The position numbers were made by a program, and so were the translations under genes. Of a stretch of DNA of 9,902 nt, positions 1-7,189 are shown one piece after another (position 1 is the first letter of the stretch; each line of letters begins with the position of its first letter). The notes beneath the pieces were generated by a model that had not been told where the DNA came from, did not search any database, and was given only the letters and a program-made list of their open reading frames with translations. Origin of the DNA: Planctomycetes bacterium UBA1135 (GTDB lineage Bacteria; Planctomycetota; UBA1135); NCBI GenBank assembly GCA_002311925.1, contig DCAK01000110.1:1-9902 (forward strand), written 5' to 3'.

Positions 1-1958
1 AAAAAGCCCTGCCTGGCGGGTTCCAAGCCCACCACATGTCCAACGAGGGACCCCGCCCTTGGAAGGGAAACCAGGCCCAAATCAACTTGGGTGACTCCGT
101 CGTGCTGAATGCCTTCCCTTTCCCAGGAAACGCGTCCCGGGGTAGTCACTTGCACTCCATAGCGGCCGCCATCCAAATCTCCGATGACGAAACTCCCGTC
201 CGCCCTGGGATGAAACACACGACTCAGGCGGGGGGCCGAAGCCCTGGAAGATTCCAAGTAAACCAGGATTTCAACGGCCCCCGAGGTGAGACCGTCCCCC
301 TGAACCCGCCCCCTGATGGAGCCGGGGGAAAGGCGAAGATCCACGGTTTCTCCGGGAAAACGGGTTTGGAGCGGGAAAATAGCGGGAAACTCCCCCGCCT
401 CGACCTGGAGCTTGGACACTCCCGGTCGCAGGGGCGGAAGAAGGGATTCACCGTCGGGCCCGGTTGCTGGCACCGGAAAGGGGAGGGCGCTCCAGGTGCC
501 GCGTCGACCAGGGTCCTGGCGAACCAAGGACAAGGATGCGCCTTCGACGGGAAGTCCACCCCTGGTGATGCGCACGGACATTCGGGCATGCCCTGAAAGA
601 ACCCATTGGAGTTCCCTGGCTTCCCCGGGTTGAAGGTGAACCTGGAGGGTGGACGCGAGAGGGTCGCGGGGATTCCTCCGGCCCCCCTCCTTCTCATCCC
701 TTTCTCTCCCAGGGTCGCGGGCCCTTTCCACTGCTCGATTGTCCGGCCTGCCCGTTGGATCCGGAGGAATCAGGAGGAAAGTTCCCGAAGGGAGGTCCGC
801 CCAGCTCACCCAACCCTCGGCATCCGTGACGGATTCACGAAGAACGGGAAACCCCTCCCTGAATTCTCCGGGATCTTCATGGAGATGAACGGGAAAGTCC
901 CCCACCGGCCGGGCGCCAGCATCCAGGACCTGTGCTCGCAGGGAAGCTGCCGGGAAAAGCTGGAAATCGACCTTCTCGTTCTGCCCCTTGTTCCGGAGAT
1001 GGACCCTGGCGGTCTTGGACCCCAAACCCGGGTGGGATGCCCGGCAGAGCCAGGCGCCAATCGGAATGTCGAAGAAACTCGCTTTTCCGTCCGGGCCGTC
1101 GGAGAGGGCCTTCCTTGTGAATCCCCGGGCTCGCTGGGCCGCCCCGGGACGCTCCATCACGACCCTGGCGCCCTCCAAGGCCTGTCCACCAGGCCCGCGA
1201 ACGGTCACCACGACGGACAATGCACCAGCAAGGGTGAGGGTGACCGAATCCATTCCCGCGGCCGCTTCAACATCTTCAAGGAGGGCGGAACCTCCAGCGC
1301 CCACGGCCGCGAGGGAGTAGGTGCCCGCTCCCGGGACATCCAGTTGAAAGGCCCCGGTGGAATCGGCGGACACGGGGGACGGGAGGCCATCCCGACCTCG
1401 GCCGGAAAATTTCAGGGTCACCCGGGCGGAAGGAGCGGGAATTCCGAGGGAATCCACCACTCGACCCTTCAACTTCAGCGAGGGTTCAAGGGAAAGCTCG
1501 ACCGCGCGGCCGGGTCGCATGGGGGCGGTGCGGAAGAGAACGCGCCCGGGTGCCCAGGCAGCGATTCGGTAGAACTTGCCAGGGTCCAGGTTCCCGAACT
1601 GAAAGGCTCCTCCGGGTTCGGAGGGTCGCGATTTCTTTTTGAATTCCGCAAGGCCCATCGAAAAGGCGCTGAAACCTCCCGCTTCCACGGCAAGGACTTC
1701 GACCCCCTTCGGTGGAGCGCCTCCGGCAAAACGCACGCACCCTCGAAGCACATCGCCCTCGATGGAGTCGTCGACCGATTCCCGCCCTCCCTCGTCGGGG
1801 GGTTGGGCGAACAAGCCGGGTTGGGACTCGCCCAGGACGGGCGGGGAATCTCGTCCCGGGTCTTCCCCTCCCCCGCCAGGAGAAGTTTCGGAGGACAGGA
1901 AAAACACGACCCCGGCGCCAAGAAGGGCGAGGAGGGGCCAGATGAGACGCCGATTCAT
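1..1958 (-). CDS. Exported multi-domain protein with carboxypeptidase-regulatory-like repeats (C-terminus outside window)
   Basis: The reading frame is open from ATG 1958 to the window edge (652 codons, no stop), so the C-terminus is missing. Residues 1-22 are MNRR followed by a hydrophobic stretch (LIWPLLALLGAGVVFFL), a signal peptide or N-terminal anchor without a lipobox cysteine. A Gly/Pro/Asp/Glu-rich linker follows to about residue 72. At least six related beta-sandwich units then begin near residues 73, 163, 247, 340, 460 and 548, with a seventh starting near 638. Each opens with a strand such as LKGRVVDSLGIPAPSARV and ends with a G-x-F-x-(L/V) ... PG-x-Y pattern, as in GAFQLDVPGAGTYSL and GSFVIGDLDGGRYGV. 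This is the layout of CarboxypepD_reg-like or SpaA/prealbumin-like domains, which bind or space surface structures and are not catalytic. An Arg/Glu-rich charged segment lies near residues 404-433. The start is 3 bases after the FAD-subunit stop, with AGGG 7 bases upstream of ATG, suggesting translational coupling. The precise role is unknown. Confidence 0.8.
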   Translation of the reverse strand, partial: MNRRLIWPLLALLGAGVVFFLSSETSPGGGGEDPGRDSPPVLGESQPGLFAQPPDEGGRESVDDSIEGDVLRGCVRFAGGAPPKGVEVLAVEAGGFSAFSMGLAEFKKKSRPSEPGGAFQFGNLDPGKFYRIAAWAPGRVLFRTAPMRPGRAVELSLEPSLKLKGRVVDSLGIPAPSARVTLKFSGRGRDGLPSPVSADSTGAFQLDVPGAGTYSLAAVGAGGSALLEDVEAAAGMDSVTLTLAGALSVVVTVRGPGGQALEGARVVMERPGAAQRARGFTRKALSDGPDGKASFFDIPIGAWLCRASHPGLGSKTARVHLRNKGQNEKVDFQLFPAASLRAQVLDAGARPVGDFPVHLHEDPGEFREGFPVLRESVTDAEGWVSWADLPSGTFLLIPPDPTGRPDNRAVERARDPGRERDEKEGGRRNPRDPLASTLQVHLQPGEARELQWVLSGHARMSVRITRGGLPVEGASLSLVRQDPGRRGTWSALPFPVPATGPDGESLLPPLRPGVSKLQVEAGEFPAIFPLQTRFPGETVDLRLSPGSIRGRVQGDGLTSGAVEILVYLESSRASAPRLSRVFHPRADGSFVIGDLDGGRYGVQVTTPGRVSWEREGIQHDGVTQVDLGLVSLPRAGSLVGHVVGLEPARQGF

Positions 1959-1961
1959 TGC

Positions 1962-2924
1962 TCAACCCTGCCTGCAACCAAGGAGGGCCCTCCGGCAGAG
2001 AACCCGGGCCATCTTCTTCCGGTAGGCTGGCGACATCGAGGTGTTCTTCATGGGCCGGACTTCGGCCTGGAGAGCTTTGGACGCTTTCTCGATGGCGTTT
2101 TCTTCCAAGCTCCCCCCCACCAGGATTTCGCCAATCTCGGGGTGCAGCGATGGAACGCTGGCATAGGCGGTGGTGGCGATTCTCACTTCTGCGGCCTTCC
2201 CGTCTTGCCAACGCACTCCCGCCGCGACCCCTCCTTCGGGAAAGTCGAAGCTCTCCCTCAATCGAAGCTTCTGGTAGGCGACGGTCCAATCCCTCGCATC
2301 CGGGGCCATTTCCAGCCGAACGAGGAATTCCCCTCCGGCAACATCCTTGAATCTCCGGATTCCGTCCGGAGCCCAAAGGTCGGCAAGGGGAACCGCCCTT
2401 TCCCCCTTGGGGCCGGCCAGGAAGGCGGTGGCGCCGTGGACAAGAAGAACGGGGGCCAAGTCGCCACTGTACGTGGCAACGCAAATGTCGCCCGGATCGG
2501 GCAAGACCCGGCACTGGTCCGCCTCGGCCTTCAAGCAGGAACCGTGGGCGCGACGCCAATCCGCGGTCTGGTTGAAGTGCCAACAACGGGTGTCGAGGAA
2601 AAGGTTGCCGCCAAGGGTGGCCGACCGGCGGATGAGGGGGGTGGCCACCCCGGAAGCCGCCGCGACGAGGGCGGGGAATTGCTCGGCGAGGGTGGAGTCG
2701 TGTTCGATTTCCCACAGGGTCCTTCCCGCTCCAAGGGGAGTTTCACTGAGCTCGGGGATATGGCGGAGGGAAATGACATTCTCGCGGCAACCCAGCCCCC
2801 ATTTGTAATTGGGTAAAAGGTCAGTGCCGCCGCTCAGGAAGTCGAAGGACTCCGATCCCTTCGCAAGGCCGACCGCTTCTTCCGCTGTGAGAGGTTGATG
2901 GAGAGTGAAATCAGGAATCCGCAT
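1962..2924 (-). CDS. Molybdenum hydroxylase FAD-binding (medium) subunit, 4-hydroxybenzoyl-CoA reductase beta-like
   Basis: A 320-residue protein of the CoxM/XdhB FAD-binding family, the usual length for a medium subunit. It should pass electrons between FAD and the iron-sulfur small subunit. The two FAD (PCMH-type) motifs are visible: SGGTDLLPNYKWG near residues 31-43 and ATLGGNLFLD near 102-111. Directly after the second lies an insertion with four cysteines at residues 114, 130, 138 and 148 (C-x15-C-x7-C-x9-C), then YSGDLAPVLL. This insertion is typical of the beta subunit of 4-hydroxybenzoyl-CoA reductase, where it holds an extra [4Fe-4S] cluster; ordinary xanthine or CO dehydrogenase medium subunits lack it. 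The ATG at 2924 is preferred over an upstream TTG at 2951 because AAGGTG lies 7 bases before it and the product then begins MRIPDFTLHQP as in relatives. The gene overlaps the end of the large-subunit gene by 14 bases. Family is secure; the substrate is not known. Confidence 0.9.
   Translation of the reverse strand: MRIPDFTLHQPLTAEEAVGLAKGSESFDFLSGGTDLLPNYKWGLGCRENVISLRHIPELSETPLGAGRTLWEIEHDSTLAEQFPALVAAASGVATPLIRRSATLGGNLFLDTRCWHFNQTADWRRAHGSCLKAEADQCRVLPDPGDICVATYSGDLAPVLLVHGATAFLAGPKGERAVPLADLWAPDGIRRFKDVAGGEFLVRLEMAPDARDWTVAYQKLRLRESFDFPEGGVAAGVRWQDGKAAEVRIATTAYASVPSLHPEIGEILVGGSLEENAIEKASKALQAEVRPMKNTSMSPAYRKKMARVLCRRALLGCRQG
2481..2585 (-). other. Four-cysteine insertion, probable [4Fe-4S] cluster loop in the FAD subunit
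   Basis: The codons between Cys114 and Cys148 of the FAD subunit form a loop beginning RCWHFNQTADWRR and containing GSCLK, DQC and GDIC. The spacing C-x15-C-x7-C-x9-C is nearly that of the cluster-binding loop in Thauera 4-hydroxybenzoyl-CoA reductase beta, which from memory has cysteines at 122, 138, 146 and 155. Cluster binding here is inferred from that match. Confidence 0.75.
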
Positions 2925-5229
2925 GAGTTTGCACCTTGGCGGCTTTTTCAATGGCGGCGAGAACGCGTTCGGGGGTCATGGGCACTTCGCGAAGGCGCAC
3001 CCCCACCGCGTCATGGATGGCGTTGGCGATGGCGGGAATCACCGGAGCCAGGGCCCCTTCCCCGCACTCCTTGGCGCCGAGCGGGCCCTCGGGGTCAATG
3101 GACTCGACCACGATGGCTTCGATTTCAGGGGTCTCGATGGGGGTCGGAATCTTGTACTCCAGGAGGGAGCCATTGAGGAGCTGCCCCTTTTGGTACTTCA
3201 TCTCCTCCGTCAACGCCTGGCCCATGCCCATGTGCACCGAACCCTCGATTTGCCCCTCCACCGCCGTCAGGTTCAAGGCCCTGCCACAATCATGGGCAGC
3301 CCAAATCTTCTGCGCTCGCACGAATCCGGTTTCGGGGTCGACCTCGACCTCAGCCACGAAAGCTTGATAGGAATAGGTGGGGCTCAGCCCCGCGCCGGAA
3401 CCCTTGAAGGACCCCCCCAGCTTGGGGGCTCGGTAAATGCCCTTGACGGCGAGAGCGCCCCGGTCGGCAAGAGCCTCCGTGAGAGCATCCTCGAAGGAAA
3501 CCGTGACCGAGGGGTTCGATCTGTGGAAATAAATCTCGCCCTCCCCTCGTTCGAATTCCTCCGCGCTCAGGCCCGTCAAGCGGGAGCAGGCCCGCTGGAG
3601 TTTCCGAAGGGCGGCCTCTCCCGCTCGAAGGGCTGCGTTCCCTGCCATGAATGTGACGCGGCTCGAATAGGAGCCGAGGTCGAGGGGTCCGGTGTCGGTA
3701 TCGCGAGCCTTCACCCTGCAACGGTCCATGCTCACCCCCATGGCCTCGGAAACACACTGGGTCAACATGGTGTCGGACCCCTGGCCGATGTCGGCCGCCA
3801 TCGAATGGATGGTGATGCCGCCGTCCAGGTCGATTTTCAGGTGGACCGTGGATTGAGGGGTTCGAGTCCGGTGGATGGGCAGTGCGGAGCCTGAAATGTA
3901 GAAGCCGCAGCCCACCCCGATTCCCCTCCCGTAGGGCAATTTCCCGTGTTTTTCGGCCCACCCCGACCGCTCCCTCACCTTCTCGAGGCACTCGACAAAA
4001 CCATTGGAAGTGATGCGGAGGTGATTGAGGGTGGTGGTGTTTGCGGGGAGAGCGTTCTGAATCCTCAGGTCGATGGGGTCACGACCCAAATCTTCGGCGA
4101 TTTCGTCAAGGCAGGTTTCAAAGGCGAATCGTGCATTCACCGAACCGTGGCCCCGCATCGCGCCCGAGGCCGGCTTGTTGGTGTAAACCCGGCGGCCCGA
4201 ATACTTGAAGGCCGGGAGTCGGTAGGGACCCAGGGAAAGGACTCCGTTGTAATAGGTAGTGACCACCCCGAAGGAGCCCCAGGCACCGCCGTCGATGAGG
4301 GCGAAGGCGTCCAGACCGAGAAGGTTCCCCTCCTCATCGGCGGCGATTCGAATCTTGTAGTCGGTGGGGTGGCGCCCATGATTGTTGAGGAAGACTTCCT
4401 CACGGTCGAAGATCAACTTCACGGGACGACCCGTCTTTCGGGCAAGGAGGGCCGCCACCATTTCATGAGGGAAGGGGTCGGATTTCCCTCCGAATCCTCC
4501 GCCCACCAGGGGCTTGATGATCCGCACCCTGTGCATGGGAAGGTCCAGAACCCTCGCCAAGGAACGGTGGAGGTAATGAGGAACCTGGGTCGCGGAGACA
4601 AGGGTCATCCGTCCGTTCGCCTCGGGTACGGCAACGCACCCGATGGGCTCGGTGAAGCCGTGATTGATTCCATGGAAAACGAAGGTTCCCTCGGCCACCG
4701 AACTGGCCCGCTCAAAGGCTCCGTCCGGATCCCCGAATTCTTGGTCCACCTTCTTGTGGATGTTCGTTCCTTCAACCGTCCCTTCGTGGAGTGGGCAATC
4801 GGTTTCGGCAAGCGCGTCCTTCGGACGGAGAACAGGGTCGAGCAGGGTGTAGGTCACGCGGACGAGGGCAGCGGCTTCCCGGGCCGTCACTTCGTCCTCG
4901 CAGGCGACGGCAGCCACGATGCCTCCCGAATAGAGTGAACGAGGAGAAGGGAGCGCGCTTTCGTCTTCCGAGATGGGAAGAACACCGAAACGCGCGCCTG
5001 TTCCAGGTTCGCCCGGTGCCAATCCAGCGACGAAACCGTCCAGTTCCTCCGCCTTGGAAAAATCCACTCCATCAATGTCCGCATGAGGGTGGTCGGCACG
5101 CACCAGCCGACAGTGAAGCATCCCGGGGTAGACGAAGTCCTCTACGTACATCCCCCTTCCGGTGGATTTCTCCATGGCATCCACGAGACGATGCCGGCCT
5201 CCCACAGTCCCTTGAAATGCCAAGGTCAT
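2911..5229 (-). CDS. Molybdenum hydroxylase large (molybdopterin-cytosine-dinucleotide) subunit, 4-hydroxybenzoyl-CoA reductase alpha-like
   Basis: A 772-residue catalytic subunit of the xanthine dehydrogenase family, cytoplasmic with no signal peptide. The N-terminal aldehyde oxidase/xanthine dehydrogenase a/b-hammerhead domain spans roughly residues 15-135 and the molybdopterin-binding domains follow. Visible cofactor motifs are GGGFGGK (243-249), GAMRGHGS (356-363), DIGQGSD (480-486) and GSYSSRVT (519-526). The C-terminal motif GAKECGEGA (718-726) carries Glu724, which aligns with the conserved active-site glutamate of the family. Length and motifs fit 4-hydroxybenzoyl-CoA reductase alpha, which removes the para-hydroxyl of 4-hydroxybenzoyl-CoA; other hydroxylases acting on aromatic or N-heterocyclic substrates share them. 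The frame is open upstream to 5295, but ATG 5229 is chosen: it forms an ATGA overlap with the small-subunit stop, has GGGAGGGG 5 bases upstream, and gives a normal N-terminus beginning MTLAFQGTVGGRHRLVDA. Confidence 0.92.
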   Translation of the reverse strand: MTLAFQGTVGGRHRLVDAMEKSTGRGMYVEDFVYPGMLHCRLVRADHPHADIDGVDFSKAEELDGFVAGLAPGEPGTGARFGVLPISEDESALPSPRSLYSGGIVAAVACEDEVTAREAAALVRVTYTLLDPVLRPKDALAETDCPLHEGTVEGTNIHKKVDQEFGDPDGAFERASSVAEGTFVFHGINHGFTEPIGCVAVPEANGRMTLVSATQVPHYLHRSLARVLDLPMHRVRIIKPLVGGGFGGKSDPFPHEMVAALLARKTGRPVKLIFDREEVFLNNHGRHPTDYKIRIAADEEGNLLGLDAFALIDGGAWGSFGVVTTYYNGVLSLGPYRLPAFKYSGRRVYTNKPASGAMRGHGSVNARFAFETCLDEIAEDLGRDPIDLRIQNALPANTTTLNHLRITSNGFVECLEKVRERSGWAEKHGKLPYGRGIGVGCGFYISGSALPIHRTRTPQSTVHLKIDLDGGITIHSMAADIGQGSDTMLTQCVSEAMGVSMDRCRVKARDTDTGPLDLGSYSSRVTFMAGNAALRAGEAALRKLQRACSRLTGLSAEEFERGEGEIYFHRSNPSVTVSFEDALTEALADRGALAVKGIYRAPKLGGSFKGSGAGLSPTYSYQAFVAEVEVDPETGFVRAQKIWAAHDCGRALNLTAVEGQIEGSVHMGMGQALTEEMKYQKGQLLNGSLLEYKIPTPIETPEIEAIVVESIDPEGPLGAKECGEGALAPVIPAIANAIHDAVGVRLREVPMTPERVLAAIEKAAKVQTHADS

Positions 5230-5705
5230 GAAGACCCCTCCCGGGCGCATTTCTCGACCGCATCCACGATTTTCACGTAACCCGTGCACCTGCAAAGATT
5301 GCCGGCCAAAGCCTCGCGGATTTCAACCCGACTGGGCGAAGGATTCCTGGCAAGGAGGGCGTCGGCAGTCATCAGGAATCCGGGGCTGCAAAACCCGCAT
5401 TGGCTCGCCCCGGCGTCCGCCCATGCTTCCTGCAGGGGGGCGAAACGCTCCGCCTCCGCCAAGCCCTCGATGGTGCGAAGGTCTTTGCCTTCCACCTCGG
5501 CCGCCAAGGTCAGGCAGGAGAGCGTGGGTTCACCCTCCACTTGAATGGCGCAACACCCGCAGGTCCCCAAGTCGCAACCTCGCTTGGTTCCGGTGAGCCC
5601 ACACTCCTCCCGAAGGACGTCCAACAAGGTGGCGGCGTCGCGGCAATAGACCTCCCGTATGTGGCCATTGACCCGCAGGCGAAGAAGACGACCCGGTCTA
5701 TTCAT
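5226..5705 (-). CDS. Molybdenum hydroxylase small subunit, two [2Fe-2S] clusters
   Basis: A 159-residue iron-sulfur subunit of the CoxS/XdhC-type family, normal in length. It carries electrons between the molybdenum site and FAD. The plant-ferredoxin-like N-terminal domain holds Cys44, Cys49, Cys52 and Cys64 (GCDLGTCGCC ... LSC). The C-terminal helical domain holds the second cluster at Cys103, Cys106, Cys138 and Cys140 (QCGFCSPG ... NLCRCTGY). All eight ligands are present, so the protein looks functional. It is cytoplasmic with no signal peptide. It is the first of the three subunit genes; the order small, large, FAD matches my recollection of hcrCAB. The only nearby Shine-Dalgarno (GGAGG) lies 17 bases before ATG 5705, further than usual, and no better in-frame start is seen. 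The substrate cannot be told from this subunit. Confidence 0.93.
   Translation of the reverse strand: MNRPGRLLRLRVNGHIREVYCRDAATLLDVLREECGLTGTKRGCDLGTCGCCAIQVEGEPTLSCLTLAAEVEGKDLRTIEGLAEAERFAPLQEAWADAGASQCGFCSPGFLMTADALLARNPSPSRVEIREALAGNLCRCTGYVKIVDAVEKCAREGSS
5235..5242 (-). promoter_or_regulatory. Ribosome binding site for the large subunit
   Basis: The minus strand reads GGGAGGGG, then 5 bases, then ATG at 5229. It lies inside the end of the small-subunit gene. This strong site decides the start of the large subunit, whose frame extends 22 codons further upstream, and with the ATGA overlap it points to coupled translation of the two subunits. Confidence 0.7.
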
Positions 5706-5712
5706 GATGTTG

Positions 5713-5730
5713 CCGGAGAACGCCTCCAGG
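5713..5730 (-). promoter_or_regulatory. Distant Shine-Dalgarno within a possible hairpin, upstream of the small subunit
   Basis: The minus strand has GGAGG (5727-5723) 17 bases before the small-subunit ATG. The bases around it, CCTGGAGGCGTTCTCCGG, can pair GGAG with CTCC across a 5-base loop, and two further G-C pairs are possible past a bulged base. The Shine-Dalgarno would then be partly paired. It sits in the 49-base gap after the 5755-7164 gene. Any regulatory role is speculative. Confidence 0.25.
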
Positions 5731-5754
5731 CTCGCGCATCATTGTAGAGAGCCT

Positions 5755-7164
5755 TCAGGGAAGGTCCCAGTGATACAAGTCGGACAGGAGAAGACCCGCC
5801 AAATCCGCATAGAGGTCGTCTCCGGAAGAATGTTCCGGGCGCTTCAGGCTCGGGTCCTCCGGCAGACCCGCGAGCTCCGCCTTTTGGTCGGCCGTTTCAG
5901 TCTTGGCAACCAGCATCCAGGCCACGAAACGGGGACCTTCCCGGTCCAGAAATCCACGCCGCCCCGCCCCCAAGCTTCTTGCCCACTTGCTGAGCCAGTT
6001 TCTTCGAGCAGCGTCATCCCCAAGGCTTCGGCAGGCGAATTGCCATATGGGGTGGAGAATCGCGCGGTCGGGCCCCGTCGCCCTTTCAAGGAGGAGCCGG
6101 AGCAATTCAAGGTCGTCGGGGCCTCCGGACAAGGCCAGAATCCACGCCGCGGTCCAATCCTCCTCGAGGTCGCGGCCTTCCAGCATGCGCGCGCGGGCCC
6201 CGGGGAGCCTCCCCTTGCCCGCGGATTCGGCGGCGGCAAGGTCCTCCTTGGCCAAGGAGAGAAGGCCGACGACTTCCATGTCGTCGAGAACCTCTTCGTC
6301 CTCGTCGGGAAGATTCATTCTCAGTTCCCCCGCGGCGCCCCAAGTCCACGCTTTTTCATCGGCCCCCGCAAGCCGGGTGTTGAGGAGGCCGAACAGAGGT
6401 TCGCGAAGGTCCGCCTCGACCTCGTAGAGGGCGAGAGACGCCGCCCCTCCTTGGCCTTCCGCAATCAACAAGCGGAGGGTTTCAAGGTCTCGGGGGGGAG
6501 ACCTCAGGGCGGCTTCCCTCCATAGCCGAGGAAGAGCCTTACCCTGGGCACCCACCAGGGGACGGGTCAATGGACTTTGCCCGGGGAAAATGGAGGCCAG
6601 GAGGCGCGAACCCTGCAGTGTCATTTCCGGGGCAAGGGGGGGCAGGGGGCCGCCGCCCAACCCTTGCAGAAGTCCGGCAAGGGCTCGGGTGCGCGGTCCT
6701 GGTTTTCTTCCCATTAACATCTTCACCCCCTTTTCGTCCAGGGAAGGGGCTTGGGCAAGAAGCCCGGCAAGAAGGCAGGCCCGCTCAAAATCGGAGGCGG
6801 GGCGCTTGCCATCCTTCTTGAGGTCCACCCCGGCTTCGGGGTGGAAGGCTCCATAAAGGAAAAGGGCCCAGGCCCTTTCGGAAGTAGGGCGGCTTCCCCG
6901 CCGAGCGGCCTTATCGAGAATGGCCCAGCTTTCCTCACCTCCCATCAGGACCGTGGCCAGAAGAAGGGCCCGCTTGCGCTCCGGAGAGCCCTTTCCTGAT
7001 TGTTTCCTGAGCCATTTGCTGACTCCCCCGCCCAGGGTGGCGAGATCCCTGGCCGAGGCCAATCGATAACCGGGATCCCTCGATTCCAGTCCGCGCTGGA
7101 TTCCGGGGCTTGGCTCCTGTTGAAGATACAGGGGGAGAAGGAGGACGATGGTTCCAAGGAACAT
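5755..7164 (-). CDS. Secreted alpha-helical (possibly HEAT/TPR-like) protein, unknown function
   Basis: I do not recognise a named family. From ATG 7164 the product is 469 residues. Residues 1-15 (MFLGTIVLLLPLYLQ) form a hydrophobic leader followed by QEPSPG, so it is probably exported or anchored; the leader has no basic residue. The rest is rich in Ala, Leu, Gly and Arg, with many short amphipathic helices (for example SERAWALFLYGAFHPEAG, FERACLLAGLLAQAP and LELLRLLLERATGPDRA), suggesting HEAT- or TPR-like repeats, but no repeat consensus is clear. An acidic patch LPDEDEEVLDDME lies near residues 283-295. No catalytic motif is seen. The frame is open to 7269, but starting there would overlap the upstream gene by 80 bases; ATG 7164 lies 25 bases after that gene's stop and has GGGAAG just before it. 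It ends 49 bases before the hydroxylase genes. Confidence 0.65.
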   Translation of the reverse strand: MFLGTIVLLLPLYLQQEPSPGIQRGLESRDPGYRLASARDLATLGGGVSKWLRKQSGKGSPERKRALLLATVLMGGEESWAILDKAARRGSRPTSERAWALFLYGAFHPEAGVDLKKDGKRPASDFERACLLAGLLAQAPSLDEKGVKMLMGRKPGPRTRALAGLLQGLGGGPLPPLAPEMTLQGSRLLASIFPGQSPLTRPLVGAQGKALPRLWREAALRSPPRDLETLRLLIAEGQGGAASLALYEVEADLREPLFGLLNTRLAGADEKAWTWGAAGELRMNLPDEDEEVLDDMEVVGLLSLAKEDLAAAESAGKGRLPGARARMLEGRDLEEDWTAAWILALSGGPDDLELLRLLLERATGPDRAILHPIWQFACRSLGDDAARRNWLSKWARSLGAGRRGFLDREGPRFVAWMLVAKTETADQKAELAGLPEDPSLKRPEHSSGDDLYADLAGLLLSDLYHWDLP

Positions 7165-7189
7165 GCTTCCCAAGAATACGTCCTCGGGG

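Noticed and set aside
1486..2715. A 409-codon open frame on the minus strand
   Set aside because: It overlaps the FAD subunit and the repeat protein in another frame and is Arg/Pro-rich without recognisable motifs; the true frames carry family motifs.
606..2816. A 736-codon open frame on the plus strand
   Set aside because: It runs antisense across two well-supported minus-strand genes. Its translation is Gly/Pro/Arg-rich with no domain or motif, as expected for a shadow frame in GC-rich coding DNA.
2905..4938. Two long plus-strand open frames (2905-3894 and 3946-4938)
   Set aside because: Both lie antisense to the large subunit, whose cofactor motifs are intact throughout, so they are shadows.
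5230..5295. Longer N-terminus for the large subunit (22 extra codons)
   Set aside because: It would overlap the small-subunit gene by 70 bases and adds residues unlike the family; ATG 5229 has a strong Shine-Dalgarno and an ATGA overlap.
5706..5754. Transcription terminator between the helical protein and the small subunit
   Set aside because: The only pairing seen is a short stem overlapping the Shine-Dalgarno, with no following T run on the minus strand.
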